From the NCBI RefSeq assembly GCF_000622325.1, contig NZ_JASE01000005.1, positions 3,224,001-3,288,000 on the forward strand: a DNA stretch of 64,000 bases, in the 5' to 3' direction. This document shows, piece by piece, positions 8,642-17,530 of this stretch (its first letter is position 1; every line of letters starts with the position of its first letter). Source of the DNA: Sulfitobacter geojensis (lineage in GTDB: Bacteria; Pseudomonadota; Alphaproteobacteria; Rhodobacterales; Rhodobacteraceae). The notes under the pieces were generated by a model that was given only the letters and a program-made list of their open reading frames with translations, made no database searches and was not told the DNA's origin. Both the position numbers and the translations under genes were made by a program.

Positions 8642-9471
8642 CCCAAGTCACAATTGGTGATGTCATCATTGGCAACGATTGCCCGCTTACGGTTATTGCC
8701 GGCCCCTGCCAGCTGGAAAGCGAAACCCACGCCCAGATGATCGCAGGCCAGATGAAAGAAGCCTGTGCCGCCGTCGGCGCGCAATATGTTTTTAAGGCCA
8801 GCTATGACAAGGCCAACCGCACGTCGCTGGCCGGCATTCGTGGTCTGGGCATCGACGAGGGTCTCAAGGTTCTGCAATCCGTCGCGCGCGCCAATGATGT
8901 GCCCGTGCTGACCGATGTTCACACCGAAGCACAATGCGCCATCGCCGCCGAAGTCGTTGATGTCCTGCAGATTCCCGCATTCCTGTGTCGCCAGACCGAT
9001 ATGCTGCTGGCCGCAGGCAACACAGGCAAAGTCGTGAATGTGAAAAAGGGCCAATGGCTCGCCCCATGGGAAATGGGCAACATCGTCGACAAGATCAAAT
9101 CAACAGGCAACGAACGCATCCTGCTGACCGAACGCGGCACCTCCTTTGGCTATAATACGCTTGTTGCCGACATGCGTTCCCTGCCCCAAATGGCGCAAAC
9201 CGGTTATCCGGTTGTCATGGACGCGACCCATTCTGTCGCCCAACCCGGCGGCCTTGGCGGATCCTCTGGCGGCCAGCGTGAATTTGCCCCTGTGATGGCG
9301 CGCGCTGCTGTCGCCATCGGTGTCGCGGCTGTCTTCCTCGAAACCCACGAAGACCCCGACAATGCGCCCAGCGACGGCCCCAATTCCATTTACCTTGACC
9401 AGATGCCAAACCTCATCGCGACGCTGATGCAGTTTGACGCTTTGGCCAAAAAACATCCCCTTACATTCTAA
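8638..9471 (+). CDS. kdsA: 3-deoxy-8-phosphooctulonate synthase
   Basis: The 277-residue enzyme condenses phosphoenolpyruvate and arabinose 5-phosphate to Kdo 8-phosphate, the precursor of the Kdo used in lipid A-core and in capsule linkers. Diagnostic KdsA segments are visible: IAGPCQLES near the N-terminus, FKASYDKANRTS (about 54-65), LTDVH, QIPAFLCRQTD and MDATHSVAQPGG. Length equals the family norm. The start overlaps the kpsE-like gene (ATGA), tying Kdo supply to surface polysaccharide export. Confidence 0.96.
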   Translation: MTQVTIGDVIIGNDCPLTVIAGPCQLESETHAQMIAGQMKEACAAVGAQYVFKASYDKANRTSLAGIRGLGIDEGLKVLQSVARANDVPVLTDVHTEAQCAIAAEVVDVLQIPAFLCRQTDMLLAAGNTGKVVNVKKGQWLAPWEMGNIVDKIKSTGNERILLTERGTSFGYNTLVADMRSLPQMAQTGYPVVMDATHSVAQPGGLGGSSGGQREFAPVMARAAVAIGVAAVFLETHEDPDNAPSDGPNSIYLDQMPNLIATLMQFDALAKKHPLTF

Positions 9472-9502
9472 AGCCCCATTTTCTAGAAGAAGGCATCCCG
9501 AC

Positions 9503-10999
9503 GTGAGCAAACCCGCCCCTACCGTTTCCCAGAATACGTGGGAATTCCTGCGTGACGCGATGATCACGCCCACCGGTTTTCGCGAATATGATGCCCGTTG
9601 GAAATATCCTGACGACATCAACCTCCCCGGCATCACCGCCCTTGGCCTTGGCCTTGGCACGCAAATGCACCGCCGTGGCATCGAACCGGTGATTGCTGTC
9701 GGCAACGATTATCGCGACTATTCCCTGTCGATCAAAAACGCGCTGATGCTGGGCCTGATGCAGGCCGGAATTCACGTCAAAGATATCGGCCCCGCCGTGT
9801 CCCCAATGGCCTATTTCGCGCAGTTCCACCTGAACGCGCCTGCTGTCGCGATGGTTACAGCGTCGCATAACCCCAACGGCTGGACCGGCGTGAAAATGGG
9901 TTTTGAACGCCCCCTCACCCATGGCCCGGACGAAATGGCCGAACTGCGCGACATCGTGCTGAATGGCGAAGGCATGCCGCGCGACGGTGGCAAATACGAA
10001 TTCGTCGATGGCGTGCGCGAAGCCTATCTTGACGATCTTGTGGGTGATTTCAAAATGACCCGCAAACTCAAAGTGGTCTGCGCCACCGGCAACGGTACGG
10101 CCTCCGCTTTCGGGCCGGAACTGTTTAAACGCATCGGCGTCGAAGTGGTCGATAGCCACAACACGCTTGATTACACCTTCCCTCACTACAACCCTAATCC
10201 CGAAGCCATGGAAATGCTGCATGACATGAGCGCCTCTGTGAAAGCTTCGGGGGCTGATCTGGCCCTTGGCTTTGACGGTGACGGCGACCGCTGCGGCGTG
10301 GTGGATGATGAAGGCGAAGAAATTTTTGCCGATAAGGTCGGCGTGATCATGGCCCGTGATCTGGCCAAGATCTATCCTAACGCGACCTTCGTGGCCGATG
10401 TGAAATCCACCGGCCTGTTTGCCTCCGACCCCGAGTTGATCAAACACGGTGTGACGGCGGATTATTGGAAAACCGGTCACTCACACATGAAGCGGCGGGT
10501 CAAAGAAATCGGTGCTCTGGCCGGTTTCGAAAAATCCGGTCACTATTTCCTCGCCGAACCTATCGGGCGCGGCTACGATTGCGGCATGCGGGTGGCTGTG
10601 GAAATCTGCAAACTGATGGACCGCAACCCAGATATGTCCATGTCAGACCTGCGCAAAGCCCTGCCGCAAACATGGGCCACGCCCACCATGTCGCCCTATG
10701 CGTCGGACGAGGACAAATATGACATCCTCGACCGCATCGTCGCTAAATTGGTCGCCAAACATGAAGCCGGCGAACAGATCGCGGGCCGCGCGATCAAAGA
10801 GGTCGTCACAGTCAACGGCGCACGCGTGATCCTTGAAAACGGGGCATGGGGCCTCGTGCGGGCGTCGTCCAACACGCCGAACCTTGTGGTCGTTTGCGAA
10901 AGCCCCGACTCCGACGCTGAAATGCGCGCCATTTTTAAAGATGTCGACGCAGTCATCCGCACCGAAGAAGGCGTCGGCGATTACGACCAGACCATCTAA
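9503..10999 (+). CDS. Phosphomannomutase/phosphoglucomutase
   Basis: This 498-residue alpha-D-phosphohexomutase interconverts hexose 6-phosphate and 1-phosphate, feeding GDP-mannose or UDP-glucose to polysaccharide synthesis. The phosphoserine loop VTASHNPNGW (about 117-126) and the metal-binding loop GFDGDGDRCG (about 254-263) are intact, with the C-terminal phosphate-binding RASSNTPNL. The GTG at 9503 is chosen because an AGAAGG ribosome site lies about nine bases upstream and longer starts run into kdsA. It may be ManB/AlgC-like; sugar preference is not decidable here. Confidence 0.9.
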   Translation: MSKPAPTVSQNTWEFLRDAMITPTGFREYDARWKYPDDINLPGITALGLGLGTQMHRRGIEPVIAVGNDYRDYSLSIKNALMLGLMQAGIHVKDIGPAVSPMAYFAQFHLNAPAVAMVTASHNPNGWTGVKMGFERPLTHGPDEMAELRDIVLNGEGMPRDGGKYEFVDGVREAYLDDLVGDFKMTRKLKVVCATGNGTASAFGPELFKRIGVEVVDSHNTLDYTFPHYNPNPEAMEMLHDMSASVKASGADLALGFDGDGDRCGVVDDEGEEIFADKVGVIMARDLAKIYPNATFVADVKSTGLFASDPELIKHGVTADYWKTGHSHMKRRVKEIGALAGFEKSGHYFLAEPIGRGYDCGMRVAVEICKLMDRNPDMSMSDLRKALPQTWATPTMSPYASDEDKYDILDRIVAKLVAKHEAGEQIAGRAIKEVVTVNGARVILENGAWGLVRASSNTPNLVVVCESPDSDAEMRAIFKDVDAVIRTEEGVGDYDQTI

Positions 11000-11010
11000 A
11001 CCGGCCTCTT

Positions 11011-11086
11011 CTCTTTTTGGCCCTAAATCCTGCGGGGTTTGGGGCAGCGCCCCAATTGAATCTTATCGAATGCAGGCTTTGCCTGC
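11011..11086 (+). repeat. Dispersed intergenic repeat, copy A
   Basis: It starts with CTCTTTTTGGCCCTAAATCC (11011-11030) and contains two small hairpins, GGGGC-AGC-GCCCC (11041-11053) and GCAGGC-TTT-GCCTGC (11072-11086), the second abutting the trpF stop. The same leader and the TCGAATGCrGGCTT...GCCyGC module recur in copy B (18959); shorter copies are at 25050 and 37107. It sits between convergent genes, so it may act as terminator for both. Confidence 0.7.
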
Positions 11087-11734
11087 TCAATCGGCCAGGG
11101 CTGCGTCACAAAACGCCTGTATCAAACCGGCATCCTTTACACCGGGTGCCGATTCTACCGCTGATGACAGATCGACCTGACGGGCCCCTGTCACGCGAAT
11201 GGCTTCGGCTACCGTGCCGGCATTCAACCCGCCTGCCAGCATCCACGGCACGTTCCAGCGCCGGCCGGCAATCAAGGTCCAGTCGAACGCCAGTCCGTTC
11301 CCGCCAGGCAGTTTCGCATCTTTCGGCGGCTTGGTATCCACCAGCAGCTGGTCCGCCACCGTCGCATAGCTGTCCAACACAAGCAGGTCATCTGCCGTAG
11401 CGACGCCCACGGCCTTCATCACCGGCAACCCGTAGCGCTGTTTGACCTCGGCCACCCGTTCGGGCGTCTCGCTCCCGTGCAGCTGGATCATATCAAGGGG
11501 CACGGTTGCCGTCAGCGCGTCCAGTTCGGGGTTCGTCGGGTTCACAACCAGACCGACCTTGCAGATTCCCTCGGCCGTGCCCAACGCCAGGTCCCGCGCC
11601 TGTTCCAGCGTCGTAAACCGCGGTGATTTCGGAAAAAAGTTCAGCCCGATATAGCGGGCCCCGGCCTTGACCGACGCGTCAATATCCTGCGCCCGCGTAA
11701 CGCCGCAAATCTTTACATTGATGTTCGAAGGCAT
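11087..11734 (-). CDS. trpF: Phosphoribosylanthranilate isomerase
   Basis: This 215-residue TIM-barrel enzyme performs the Amadori rearrangement of N-(5'-phosphoribosyl)anthranilate in tryptophan synthesis. The catalytic cysteine is in VKICGVT (about residue 10) and the catalytic aspartate in LLVDTKPP (about 133); the phosphate-binding [10 protein letters not shown] is near the C-terminus. Length is normal. It is nine bases downstream of the LapA-like gene and co-directional, giving the alphaproteobacterial order ihfB-lapA-trpF. Confidence 0.95.
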   Translation of the reverse strand: MPSNINVKICGVTRAQDIDASVKAGARYIGLNFFPKSPRFTTLEQARDLALGTAEGICKVGLVVNPTNPELDALTATVPLDMIQLHGSETPERVAEVKQRYGLPVMKAVGVATADDLLVLDSYATVADQLLVDTKPPKDAKLPGGNGLAFDWTLIAGRRWNVPWMLAGGLNAGTVAEAIRVTGARQVDLSSAVESAPGVKDAGLIQAFCDAALAD

Positions 11735-11742
11735 GGCGCGGC

Positions 11743-12093
11743 TCAGCTGGCCTCGTCCAACAGCGCGAGGACTTCATCCTTGCCCTGATGCTTTTCGCCC
11801 TTCAGCCGCGCAATTTCGCGCTCCAGCTTGCGGGTTTCGCGCGCCAACCGCGCCTTTTCGGCCCGTTCGCCGTATTCGCGGATCCATTCCCAGACAAAGC
11901 CGACCAAAAGGCCAGCAACGATGCTGCCAAGGATCACCAGAAACAGCGGCAGTTGCACCGAAGGGTTCACCGCAAACCAGCCGGCAACTTCTTGTGGCAG
12001 GACCTGCAAGGTCACAACACCGCGGTTCGCCAAGGCGACCGAAATAAGGGCGACAGCAAAAACCGCGATGCATAGGTAACGCACGTAACGCAT
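11743..12093 (-). CDS. LapA/DUF1049-family membrane protein
   Basis: A 116-residue protein with an N-terminal membrane helix (about 3-22), a short periplasmic loop with [11 protein letters not shown], a second helix (about 48-70) and a charged C-terminal coiled coil (about 75-105). This two-helix plus coiled-coil plan matches LapA-domain (lipopolysaccharide assembly protein A) proteins. The ATG overlaps the ihfB stop (TAATG), so expression is coupled. LapA proteins work with LPS assembly and LpxC control in enterobacteria; that role is only inferred here. Confidence 0.78.
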   Translation of the reverse strand: MRYVRYLCIAVFAVALISVALANRGVVTLQVLPQEVAGWFAVNPSVQLPLFLVILGSIVAGLLVGFVWEWIREYGERAEKARLARETRKLEREIARLKGEKHQGKDEVLALLDEAS

Positions 12094-12377
12094 TAGGAAT
12101 TCCCGTTCAGGCGGTCGCGAAGCAGTTTACCGGTTTTGAAAAACGGCACGTGTTTCTCTTCGACATGAACCGTTTCGCCGGTGCGCGGGTTACGCCCCAC
12201 GCGCGCGTCACGTTTTTTTACCGAAAACGCGCCAAATCCGCGTAGCTCTACACGGTTGCCGCCGGACATGGCCGTCGTGATCTCGTCAAAGATGGTATTC
12301 ACAATCCGTTCGACATCGCGTTGATAAAGATGTGGATTATCGTCCGCAATCTTCTGGATCAGTTCTGACCGGATCAT
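12093..12377 (-). CDS. ihfB: Integration host factor subunit beta
   Basis: This 94-residue HU/IHF-fold DNA-bending protein pairs with IhfA. It starts [19 protein letters not shown] and has the DNA-arm signature [20 protein letters not shown] with the intercalating proline in RNPRTG. The ATG at 12377 is chosen because longer in-frame starts add a non-conserved segment. It lies downstream of rpsA on the same strand, as in most proteobacteria, but a strong terminator at 12598-12628 separates them, so ihfB probably has its own promoter in 12378-12597. Confidence 0.95.
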   Translation of the reverse strand: MIRSELIQKIADDNPHLYQRDVERIVNTIFDEITTAMSGGNRVELRGFGAFSVKKRDARVGRNPRTGETVHVEEKHVPFFKTGKLLRDRLNGNS

Positions 12378-12597
12378 TTTCGCATCCCCCCACGAGACAT
12401 TTGTTGTTGGCAGATCGTACCTGACTATAGGAAGAAACCTTTCACACGGGAAGCCGGTGCACCACCGTAGACAGCACTTTTTCGAGGGGAACATGCTGTT
12501 TTTGGACGTTATTTTACGCCCTGCACGAAGGGGTGGCGCAAAGTAGCGTCAGATGACTGCCAAATCCGCGCCCCGCACAAAGGCGATTCGCCACGAA

Positions 12598-12628
12598 AAA
12601 GGCCCCCCGCATTACGCGAAGGGCCTTT
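12598..12628 (-). terminator. Rho-independent terminator of rpsA
   Basis: AAAGGCCC (12598-12605) pairs with GGGCCTTT (12621-12628); read on minus the stem is followed by TTTTTC. It lies 28 bases beyond the rpsA stop. Confidence 0.85.
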
Positions 12629-12655
12629 CCTGTTCATACCTTACGGCAGAGTAGC

Positions 12656-14329
12656 TTATTCGTCGCCCTTCAGAGCTGCACCAAGGATATCACCCAAGGA
12701 TGCGCCGGAGTCAGAGGAGCCATACTGCTCAACCGCTTCCTTCTCTTCTGCGATCTCACGCGCCTTGATGGAGACGCCAAGACGGTGTGCTTTTGCATCC
12801 ACGTTTGTGATGCGCACGTCGACTTTGTCACCAACGGAGAAACGCTCTGGGCGCTGCTCTGCACGGTCACGGGACAGATCGGAGCGGCGGATAAAGGCTT
12901 TCATGCCTTCGTATTCCACTTCGATGCCGCCATCTTCGATGGAGGTCACGTTTACAGTCACAACAGAGCCGCGCTTCACGCCGCCCACTGCTTCTGCGAA
13001 CTTGTCACCGCCGACACCTTTGATCGAGAGGCTGATGCGCTCTTTCTCAACGTCAACTTCGGAGACAACGGCCTGAACCGTGTCGCCCTTGCGGTAATCC
13101 TGAATGGCTTCTTCGCCACGCTGGTCCCATGACAGGTCGGACAGGTGCACCATGCCGTCGATGTCGCCGTCGAGGCCAACAAACAGACCGAATTCGGTGA
13201 TGTTCTTGACTTCGCCTTCGACTTCCGTGCCCTCGGGGTGTGTTTCTGCAAACACTTCCCATGGGTTGCGCATTGTCTGCTTGAGGCCAAGGGAAACGCG
13301 GCGCTTGGCACCGTCGATTTCCAGAACCATGACTTCGACTTCCTGAGACGTAGACACGATCTTGCCGGGGTGTACGTTCTTCTTTGTCCAGGACATTTCG
13401 GAAACGTGAACCAGTCCTTCAACGCCCGGCTCCAGCTCAACAAAGGCACCGTAGTCGGTGATGTTGGTGACGCGGCCAGTGTGTGAGGATTCCAGCGGGT
13501 ATTTCGCCGCAACCAGATCCCATGGATCTTCTTGCAACTGCTTCATGCCGAGAGAGATACGGTGTGTCTCTTTGTTGATCTTGATGACCTGCACCTTGAT
13601 CGTTTCGCCAATGGCGAGGATCTCGGACGGGTGGTTCACACGACGCCATGCCATGTCTGTGACGTGCAACAGGCCGTCAACACCGCCCAGATCAACAAAC
13701 GCACCGTATTCGGTGATGTTCTTGACCACACCGTCAACTTCCTGACCTTCGGTCAGGTTGCCGATAACTTCGGCACGCTGTTCGGCACGTGATTCTTCAA
13801 GGATTGCACGACGCGATACAACGATGTTGCCACGACGACGGTCCATTTTCAGAACCTGGAACGGCTGCTTGAGACCCATCAGCGGGCCGGCATCGCGCAC
13901 GGGGCGCACATCGACCTGAGAGCCGGGCAGGAACGCAACAGCGCCGCCAAGATCTACAGTGAAACCACCTTTGACACGGCCAAAGATCGCACCTTCGACG
14001 CGCTCTTCTGCAGCGTAGGCTTTTTCCAGACGGTCCCATGCTTCCTCGCGACGGGCCATCTCGCGTGAGATAACCGCTTCACCGCGGGAGTTTTCGACCT
14101 GACGAAGGAATACTTCGACTTCGTCGCCAACAGCAATTTTCGGGGATTCGCCGGGATCAGCAAATTCTTTAAGCTCGACACGGCCTTCCATTTTGTAGCC
14201 GACGTCGATGATGGCCTGGCCCGCTTCGATTGCGATCACCTTGCCTTTAACAACGGAACCCTCTTCGGGGGTGTCCATCTCGAAGCTCTCGTTCAAAAGG
14301 GCTTCAAATTCGTCCATAGCATTTGACAT
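12656..14329 (-). CDS. rpsA: 30S ribosomal protein S1
   Basis: This 557-residue protein contains six consecutive S1 RNA-binding repeats (for example GSVVKGKVIAIEAGQAIIDVG, GQEVDGVVKNITEYGAFVDLG, GRVTNITDYGAFVELEPG, GEVKNITEFGLFVGLDG). The full-length six-repeat form binds mRNA leaders and is needed for initiation on structured mRNAs. Codon use is strongly biased toward a few codons, as expected for a highly expressed gene. The upstream 290-base leader contains a terminator-like hairpin, and a clear terminator follows the gene. Confidence 0.97.
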   Translation of the reverse strand: MSNAMDEFEALLNESFEMDTPEEGSVVKGKVIAIEAGQAIIDVGYKMEGRVELKEFADPGESPKIAVGDEVEVFLRQVENSRGEAVISREMARREEAWDRLEKAYAAEERVEGAIFGRVKGGFTVDLGGAVAFLPGSQVDVRPVRDAGPLMGLKQPFQVLKMDRRRGNIVVSRRAILEESRAEQRAEVIGNLTEGQEVDGVVKNITEYGAFVDLGGVDGLLHVTDMAWRRVNHPSEILAIGETIKVQVIKINKETHRISLGMKQLQEDPWDLVAAKYPLESSHTGRVTNITDYGAFVELEPGVEGLVHVSEMSWTKKNVHPGKIVSTSQEVEVMVLEIDGAKRRVSLGLKQTMRNPWEVFAETHPEGTEVEGEVKNITEFGLFVGLDGDIDGMVHLSDLSWDQRGEEAIQDYRKGDTVQAVVSEVDVEKERISLSIKGVGGDKFAEAVGGVKRGSVVTVNVTSIEDGGIEVEYEGMKAFIRRSDLSRDRAEQRPERFSVGDKVDVRITNVDAKAHRLGVSIKAREIAEEKEAVEQYGSSDSGASLGDILGAALKGDE

Positions 14330-14434
14330 GTAGTTATACGTTTCCTTTAGGTTTTGTTTCTGGCCGTGCGGTTGTCTCCGCCGGTCTTGGATGTGAATTG
14401 GTCGTTCGTTACGGCACCTAGACGCAAAAGAAAG

Positions 14435-14456
14435 AGGGCCGGAAGACTCCGACCCT
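14435..14456 (-). promoter_or_regulatory. Terminator-like hairpin in the rpsA leader
   Basis: AGGGCCGGA (14435-14443) pairs with TCCGACCCT (14448-14456), nine pairs around a four-base loop; on minus it is followed by CTTTCTTTTG. It lies about 105 bases upstream of the rpsA start, inside the gap 14330-14621 that otherwise holds only the rpsA leader and the promoter side of the ZIP-like gene. It could be an attenuator of rpsA or a terminator of antisense or upstream transcription. Confidence 0.5.
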
Positions 14457-14621
14457 GCCTGAATGATGCGCCCGTGGCTTGTTTCCGCCCCTTAGACAGA
14501 CGCGCGTATAGGGCAGTTTTGCCAGTGCTGCAAGGGGCTGGGCCACCTTCCCCGCTGAAAGGCGGGCACTTGCCGCTCGCCCCTCTTGGCAGGACCGCGG
14601 AAAACTGGTCAATCTGGCGTC

Positions 14622-15317
14622 ATGTTGATTGTTGCAGTGATCTGCGCCACCTCGGGCGCTTTGATTCTCGGGGCCGCTTGGGGGCTTTGGGGCCGGTTTC
14701 CGGCCAAGCTTGAAGGGTTCCTTGTCGCGATGGCAGGCGGGGCCTTGATCATTTCCGTTGTCAGCGAACTCCTTGAGCCGGCAAGTGAAAAGGCGGCGCT
14801 GTGGCTGGTGCTGGCCGCGTTCGGCTGCGGGTCGGTTGTGTTCACCGCCGTGGACACATGGATCGACAATCGGGTGGGCGAAGACAGCGGTGCGGGCCTG
14901 CTGGCCGCGATCGTGCTCGACGGTATACCCGAAAACGTCGCCTTGGGGGTGGTTCTGATCACCGTCGAACCCATGGCCGTTCTCGCCCTGGCCGGGTCGA
15001 TATTCCTGTCCAACCTGCCCGAAGCGGCCGGTGGCGCGCGCGAAATGGCCAATAACGGCTGGTCGCGGGGCAAGATTTTGGGTGTCTGGGCGCTGACCGC
15101 CGCAGTGCTGAGCGCTGCGGCGATCCTCGGCTATTTGTTGTTGTCGCCTGTGGCAGAGATACCGCTGGCGATCATACAGGCCTTCGCCGCGGGCGCGGTT
15201 GTTTCCTCGCTCGCGACTGAAGTGTTTCCCAAAGCCTACAAGCAGGATCAGGAATTAACCGGTATTGCGGTGGCAATAGGTGTCATCCTCGCCTTTGCCC
15301 TCCACCAGATCGGCTAG
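14622..15317 (+). CDS. ZIP-family-like metal transporter (atypical motifs)
   Basis: This 231-residue protein has about seven to eight membrane helices arranged like ZIP (SLC39-type) transporters. The helix IV motif is LDGIPENVALG (about residues 97-107) instead of the classical HSxPEG, and the helix V motif is SNLPEAAGG (about 129) instead of HExPHE, so the canonical metal-ligand histidines are replaced while the proline-glutamate cores remain. ZIP proteins move divalent metals into the cytoplasm; metal and direction are uncertain in this histidine-poor variant. It points opposite to its neighbours and splits the usual cmk-rpsA neighbourhood. Confidence 0.72.
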   Translation: MLIVAVICATSGALILGAAWGLWGRFPAKLEGFLVAMAGGALIISVVSELLEPASEKAALWLVLAAFGCGSVVFTAVDTWIDNRVGEDSGAGLLAAIVLDGIPENVALGVVLITVEPMAVLALAGSIFLSNLPEAAGGAREMANNGWSRGKILGVWALTAAVLSAAAILGYLLLSPVAEIPLAIIQAFAAGAVVSSLATEVFPKAYKQDQELTGIAVAIGVILAFALHQIG

Positions 15318-15321
15318 CCTC

Positions 15322-15702
15322 TCAGCCCGCTTCGACCGGCCCGCCCGCTTCTTTCCAGCCCGGAAAGCCGCCGATATTGGTGACGTTGGTATATCCCATA
15401 TCCATCAGGGTCTTGCCGCTTAGCGCCGCCTGACCGCCCGCGCCACAGATCAGATACAACTCTGCATGCTGTTCAAAAATCGGGTTGTGAAAGTCCTTCA
15501 TTGCGGGGTCGGCGCGAAATTCGATCATGCCGCGCGGAATCCGGTGCGCCCCTTTGATGGTGCCGGTTTTGGCGATGTCAGCACTGTCGCGCACGTCAAT
15601 GAACGCGCCCGTTCCGTTGTTATACTTCTCGATCGCCTCTGCGGCGTTCAATGTCGGCACAACGGCGTTTGCGGCATCAAGATAGTCTTTTGCAGTCATC
15701 AT
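15322..15702 (-). CDS. Single-domain rhodanese-like protein
   Basis: This 126-residue protein has no signal peptide and consists of one rhodanese domain: GAFIDVRDSADIAKTGTIKGAHRIP, then the active-site loop LICGAGGQAAL (cysteine near residue 86) and the C-terminal NIGGFPGWKEAGGPV. It can be expected to bind a persulfide and move sulfur in the cytoplasm. It converges closely with the ZIP-like gene (four bases between stops). A GAGGAAA ribosome site precedes the ATG pair at 15697-15702. Confidence 0.88.
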   Translation of the reverse strand: MMTAKDYLDAANAVVPTLNAAEAIEKYNNGTGAFIDVRDSADIAKTGTIKGAHRIPRGMIEFRADPAMKDFHNPIFEQHAELYLICGAGGQAALSGKTLMDMGYTNVTNIGGFPGWKEAGGPVEAG

Positions 15703-15760
15703 GGTCTGTATTTCCTCTTATTGCTATTCCATGATGTAGGCCTGACCGACGGCCCTGCAA

Positions 15761-16306
15761 TCACAGGGCCTCCCCTTTCTTGCGCAACTCTTCAAACAGG
15801 TCCTGATAGATCGTGCCGGAATCTCCCCCGCCAAAGATCGCAGCGCCCCCGGTGTAGGCGGTACCATATGTCTTGGCGACGGTGATGGTCTGAACCAGCC
15901 CCGACAGGAACTGATCCTTTTCCAGCGGTGACAGCGGGTGAATAAACACCCCCCACAACCGCCCGTGCGCCACCGCGTATCGCGCATCCAGTGCGGCATC
16001 AAAATTCGCCTGCATCAGGCGCAGCAGATCCGCCTCGCCCAAACCCTCGACGCTGGCAATCGGCACCATCGCCCGCATCCTGTCGGCCCGTTGGTCGGCA
16101 ATCACGATGACCGGAATATCGTCCAGCGTGAATTCCAGCGCCGGTCCGCGGGCGATCACATCAGGATCCAGCGCCTGAACAATCTGCGCCAGCCGCTGCA
16201 ACGTCATCGCCGGTTCACCAGACGGGGCCGGCCCGGGGGCGGCAGTCTGGGCAGCAGCAATGCCGGCCCACCCCAAGATAACAAATGTCAGGATCAATTT
16301 CTTCAC
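15761..16306 (-). CDS. Secreted protein of unknown function
   Basis: This 181-residue protein has a signal peptide (MKKLILTFVILGWAGIAAAQ, cleavage after AAA/AQ about residue 19-20), a short Pro/Ala linker and a mature domain of alternating strands and helices (FTLDDIPVIVIADQRADRMRAMVPIA, YAVAHGRLWGVFIHPLSPL). The segment order recalls the YbjN/type-III-chaperone-like fold, but this is a weak impression only. It lies between cmk and the rhodanese on the same strand. Family not recognised. Confidence 0.7.
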   Translation of the reverse strand: MKKLILTFVILGWAGIAAAQTAAPGPAPSGEPAMTLQRLAQIVQALDPDVIARGPALEFTLDDIPVIVIADQRADRMRAMVPIASVEGLGEADLLRLMQANFDAALDARYAVAHGRLWGVFIHPLSPLEKDQFLSGLVQTITVAKTYGTAYTGGAAIFGGGDSGTIYQDLFEELRKKGEAL

Positions 16307-16400
16307 GGCAGCATCCTTTCGGCTGGAAACACCCCAAGCCTAGCCTGCCATCCGTTCACGCGCCAAGCACCCTTTGGTGATCAGCGCAGGCGCACGGGTA

Positions 16401-17024
16401 CTACTTGCCCATCACAGCCTTGATCACGGCAATCGTCTGGGCCACCGCTTCTTCGATACTCAACGACGAGGTATCAATCTCGACCGCATCCGCCGCAGGG
16501 CGCAAGGGCGCGTCAGCACGGCCCATATCGCGTTCATCGCGGGTCTGCACATCGGCCAGCACGTCCTCGAAACTGGTATCGATCCCCTTGCCCGACAGCT
16601 CCTCGAACCGGCGGCGCGCGCGCACAACCGCATCGGCAATCACGAACAGCTTCACCTGCGCGCCGGGGCAAATTACCGTGCCGATATCGCGACCGTCCAA
16701 CACCGCGCCCCCTGCACGCGCCGCAAAACTACGCTGGAAATCAACCAGTGCCGCGCGGACGTCTGGCAAAGCGGCCACTTTGCTGGCTTCTTGCGCGACA
16801 TCAGGCGTGCGCAAGGCGTCGCCGTCCAGATCATCAGGGACAAGTGCACGCGCCGCGTCCAAGGCATCCACCCCCAGCAAAACCTTGGCCCCGACCGCGC
16901 GGTACAATAACCCTGTGTCCAGATGCGCAAACCCGAAATGTGCCGCCACCGCTTTGGAAATCGTACCTTTACCCGATGCTGCCGGCCCGTCGATGGCGAC
17001 GGTGAACCCTTGTGTCGTGCTCAT
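16401..17024 (-). CDS. cmk: Cytidylate kinase
   Basis: This 207-residue NMP kinase phosphorylates CMP and dCMP. The P-loop [18 protein letters not shown] (about 9-26), [11 protein letters not shown] (substrate site) and [19 protein letters not shown] are all diagnostic of Cmk. Length is slightly shorter than E. coli Cmk (227). Its start overlaps the stop of the upstream membrane-protein gene (ATGA), placing it last in an aroA-membrane protein-cmk transcription unit. Confidence 0.95.
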   Translation of the reverse strand: MSTTQGFTVAIDGPAASGKGTISKAVAAHFGFAHLDTGLLYRAVGAKVLLGVDALDAARALVPDDLDGDALRTPDVAQEASKVAALPDVRAALVDFQRSFAARAGGAVLDGRDIGTVICPGAQVKLFVIADAVVRARRRFEELSGKGIDTSFEDVLADVQTRDERDMGRADAPLRPAADAVEIDTSSLSIEEAVAQTIAVIKAVMGK

Positions 17025-17530
17025 GATGACGCCCCGTTTCTAGGCGACAACCGCCACGCCCAAACAGCCAGCAACATTGCCAGCGCCAGACAAATCCATT
17101 TGGCCACGGTATAGGCACTTGCCTGTAAAATAGCCCCTGCCGACACCTGCGGCCCGAACTGCAACATATGCGCAATCGCCGCATTTTCCGCCAGGTCAAG
17201 CCCCAGATAAAAACACGGCGTCAGCGCCACCAACCCGCGCACCGCAACCGGCATGCCCCATGCCTGGGTCCAGATCACGCCCGCCAAAGTAAACGATAAA
17301 AGCAGCGGAAAAGCCGTATCTACCCAACGAAAAACGCCCAGATACAAATCCGTGCGACCCGCCTGCGCCAGTTCGGCAAGGTATTCCCGCGCGCCCTCGA
17401 CGGAATAGCCGCCGAAATGTGCATCAAAGACAGCAAAGCCGCCTTGCTCCAGCCACCCCTTGCCAAGAACCACGAGAAACACAAACAAAACTGCCGACAG
17501 CCCGCCCGTGATTTTCAGGATCCGGCTCAT
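17021..17530 (-). CDS. Four-helix membrane protein of unknown function
   Basis: This 169-residue protein has four predicted membrane helices (about 8-24, 70-90, 97-117, 137-160) and a loop with the [18 protein letters not shown] segment. It overlaps aroA by four bases upstream and cmk by four bases downstream, so it is translationally coupled to both. The family is not recognised beyond a general impression of small conserved Rhodobacteraceae membrane proteins; no catalytic motif is visible. Confidence 0.8.
   Translation of the reverse strand: MSRILKITGGLSAVLFVFLVVLGKGWLEQGGFAVFDAHFGGYSVEGAREYLAELAQAGRTDLYLGVFRWVDTAFPLLLSFTLAGVIWTQAWGMPVAVRGLVALTPCFYLGLDLAENAAIAHMLQFGPQVSAGAILQASAYTVAKWICLALAMLLAVWAWRLSPRNGASS

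Noticed and set aside
12093-12377. Sign of an integrated phage or island because of IHF
   Set aside because: ihfB is in its normal chromosomal place after rpsA; no integrase, phage genes or direct repeats were seen.
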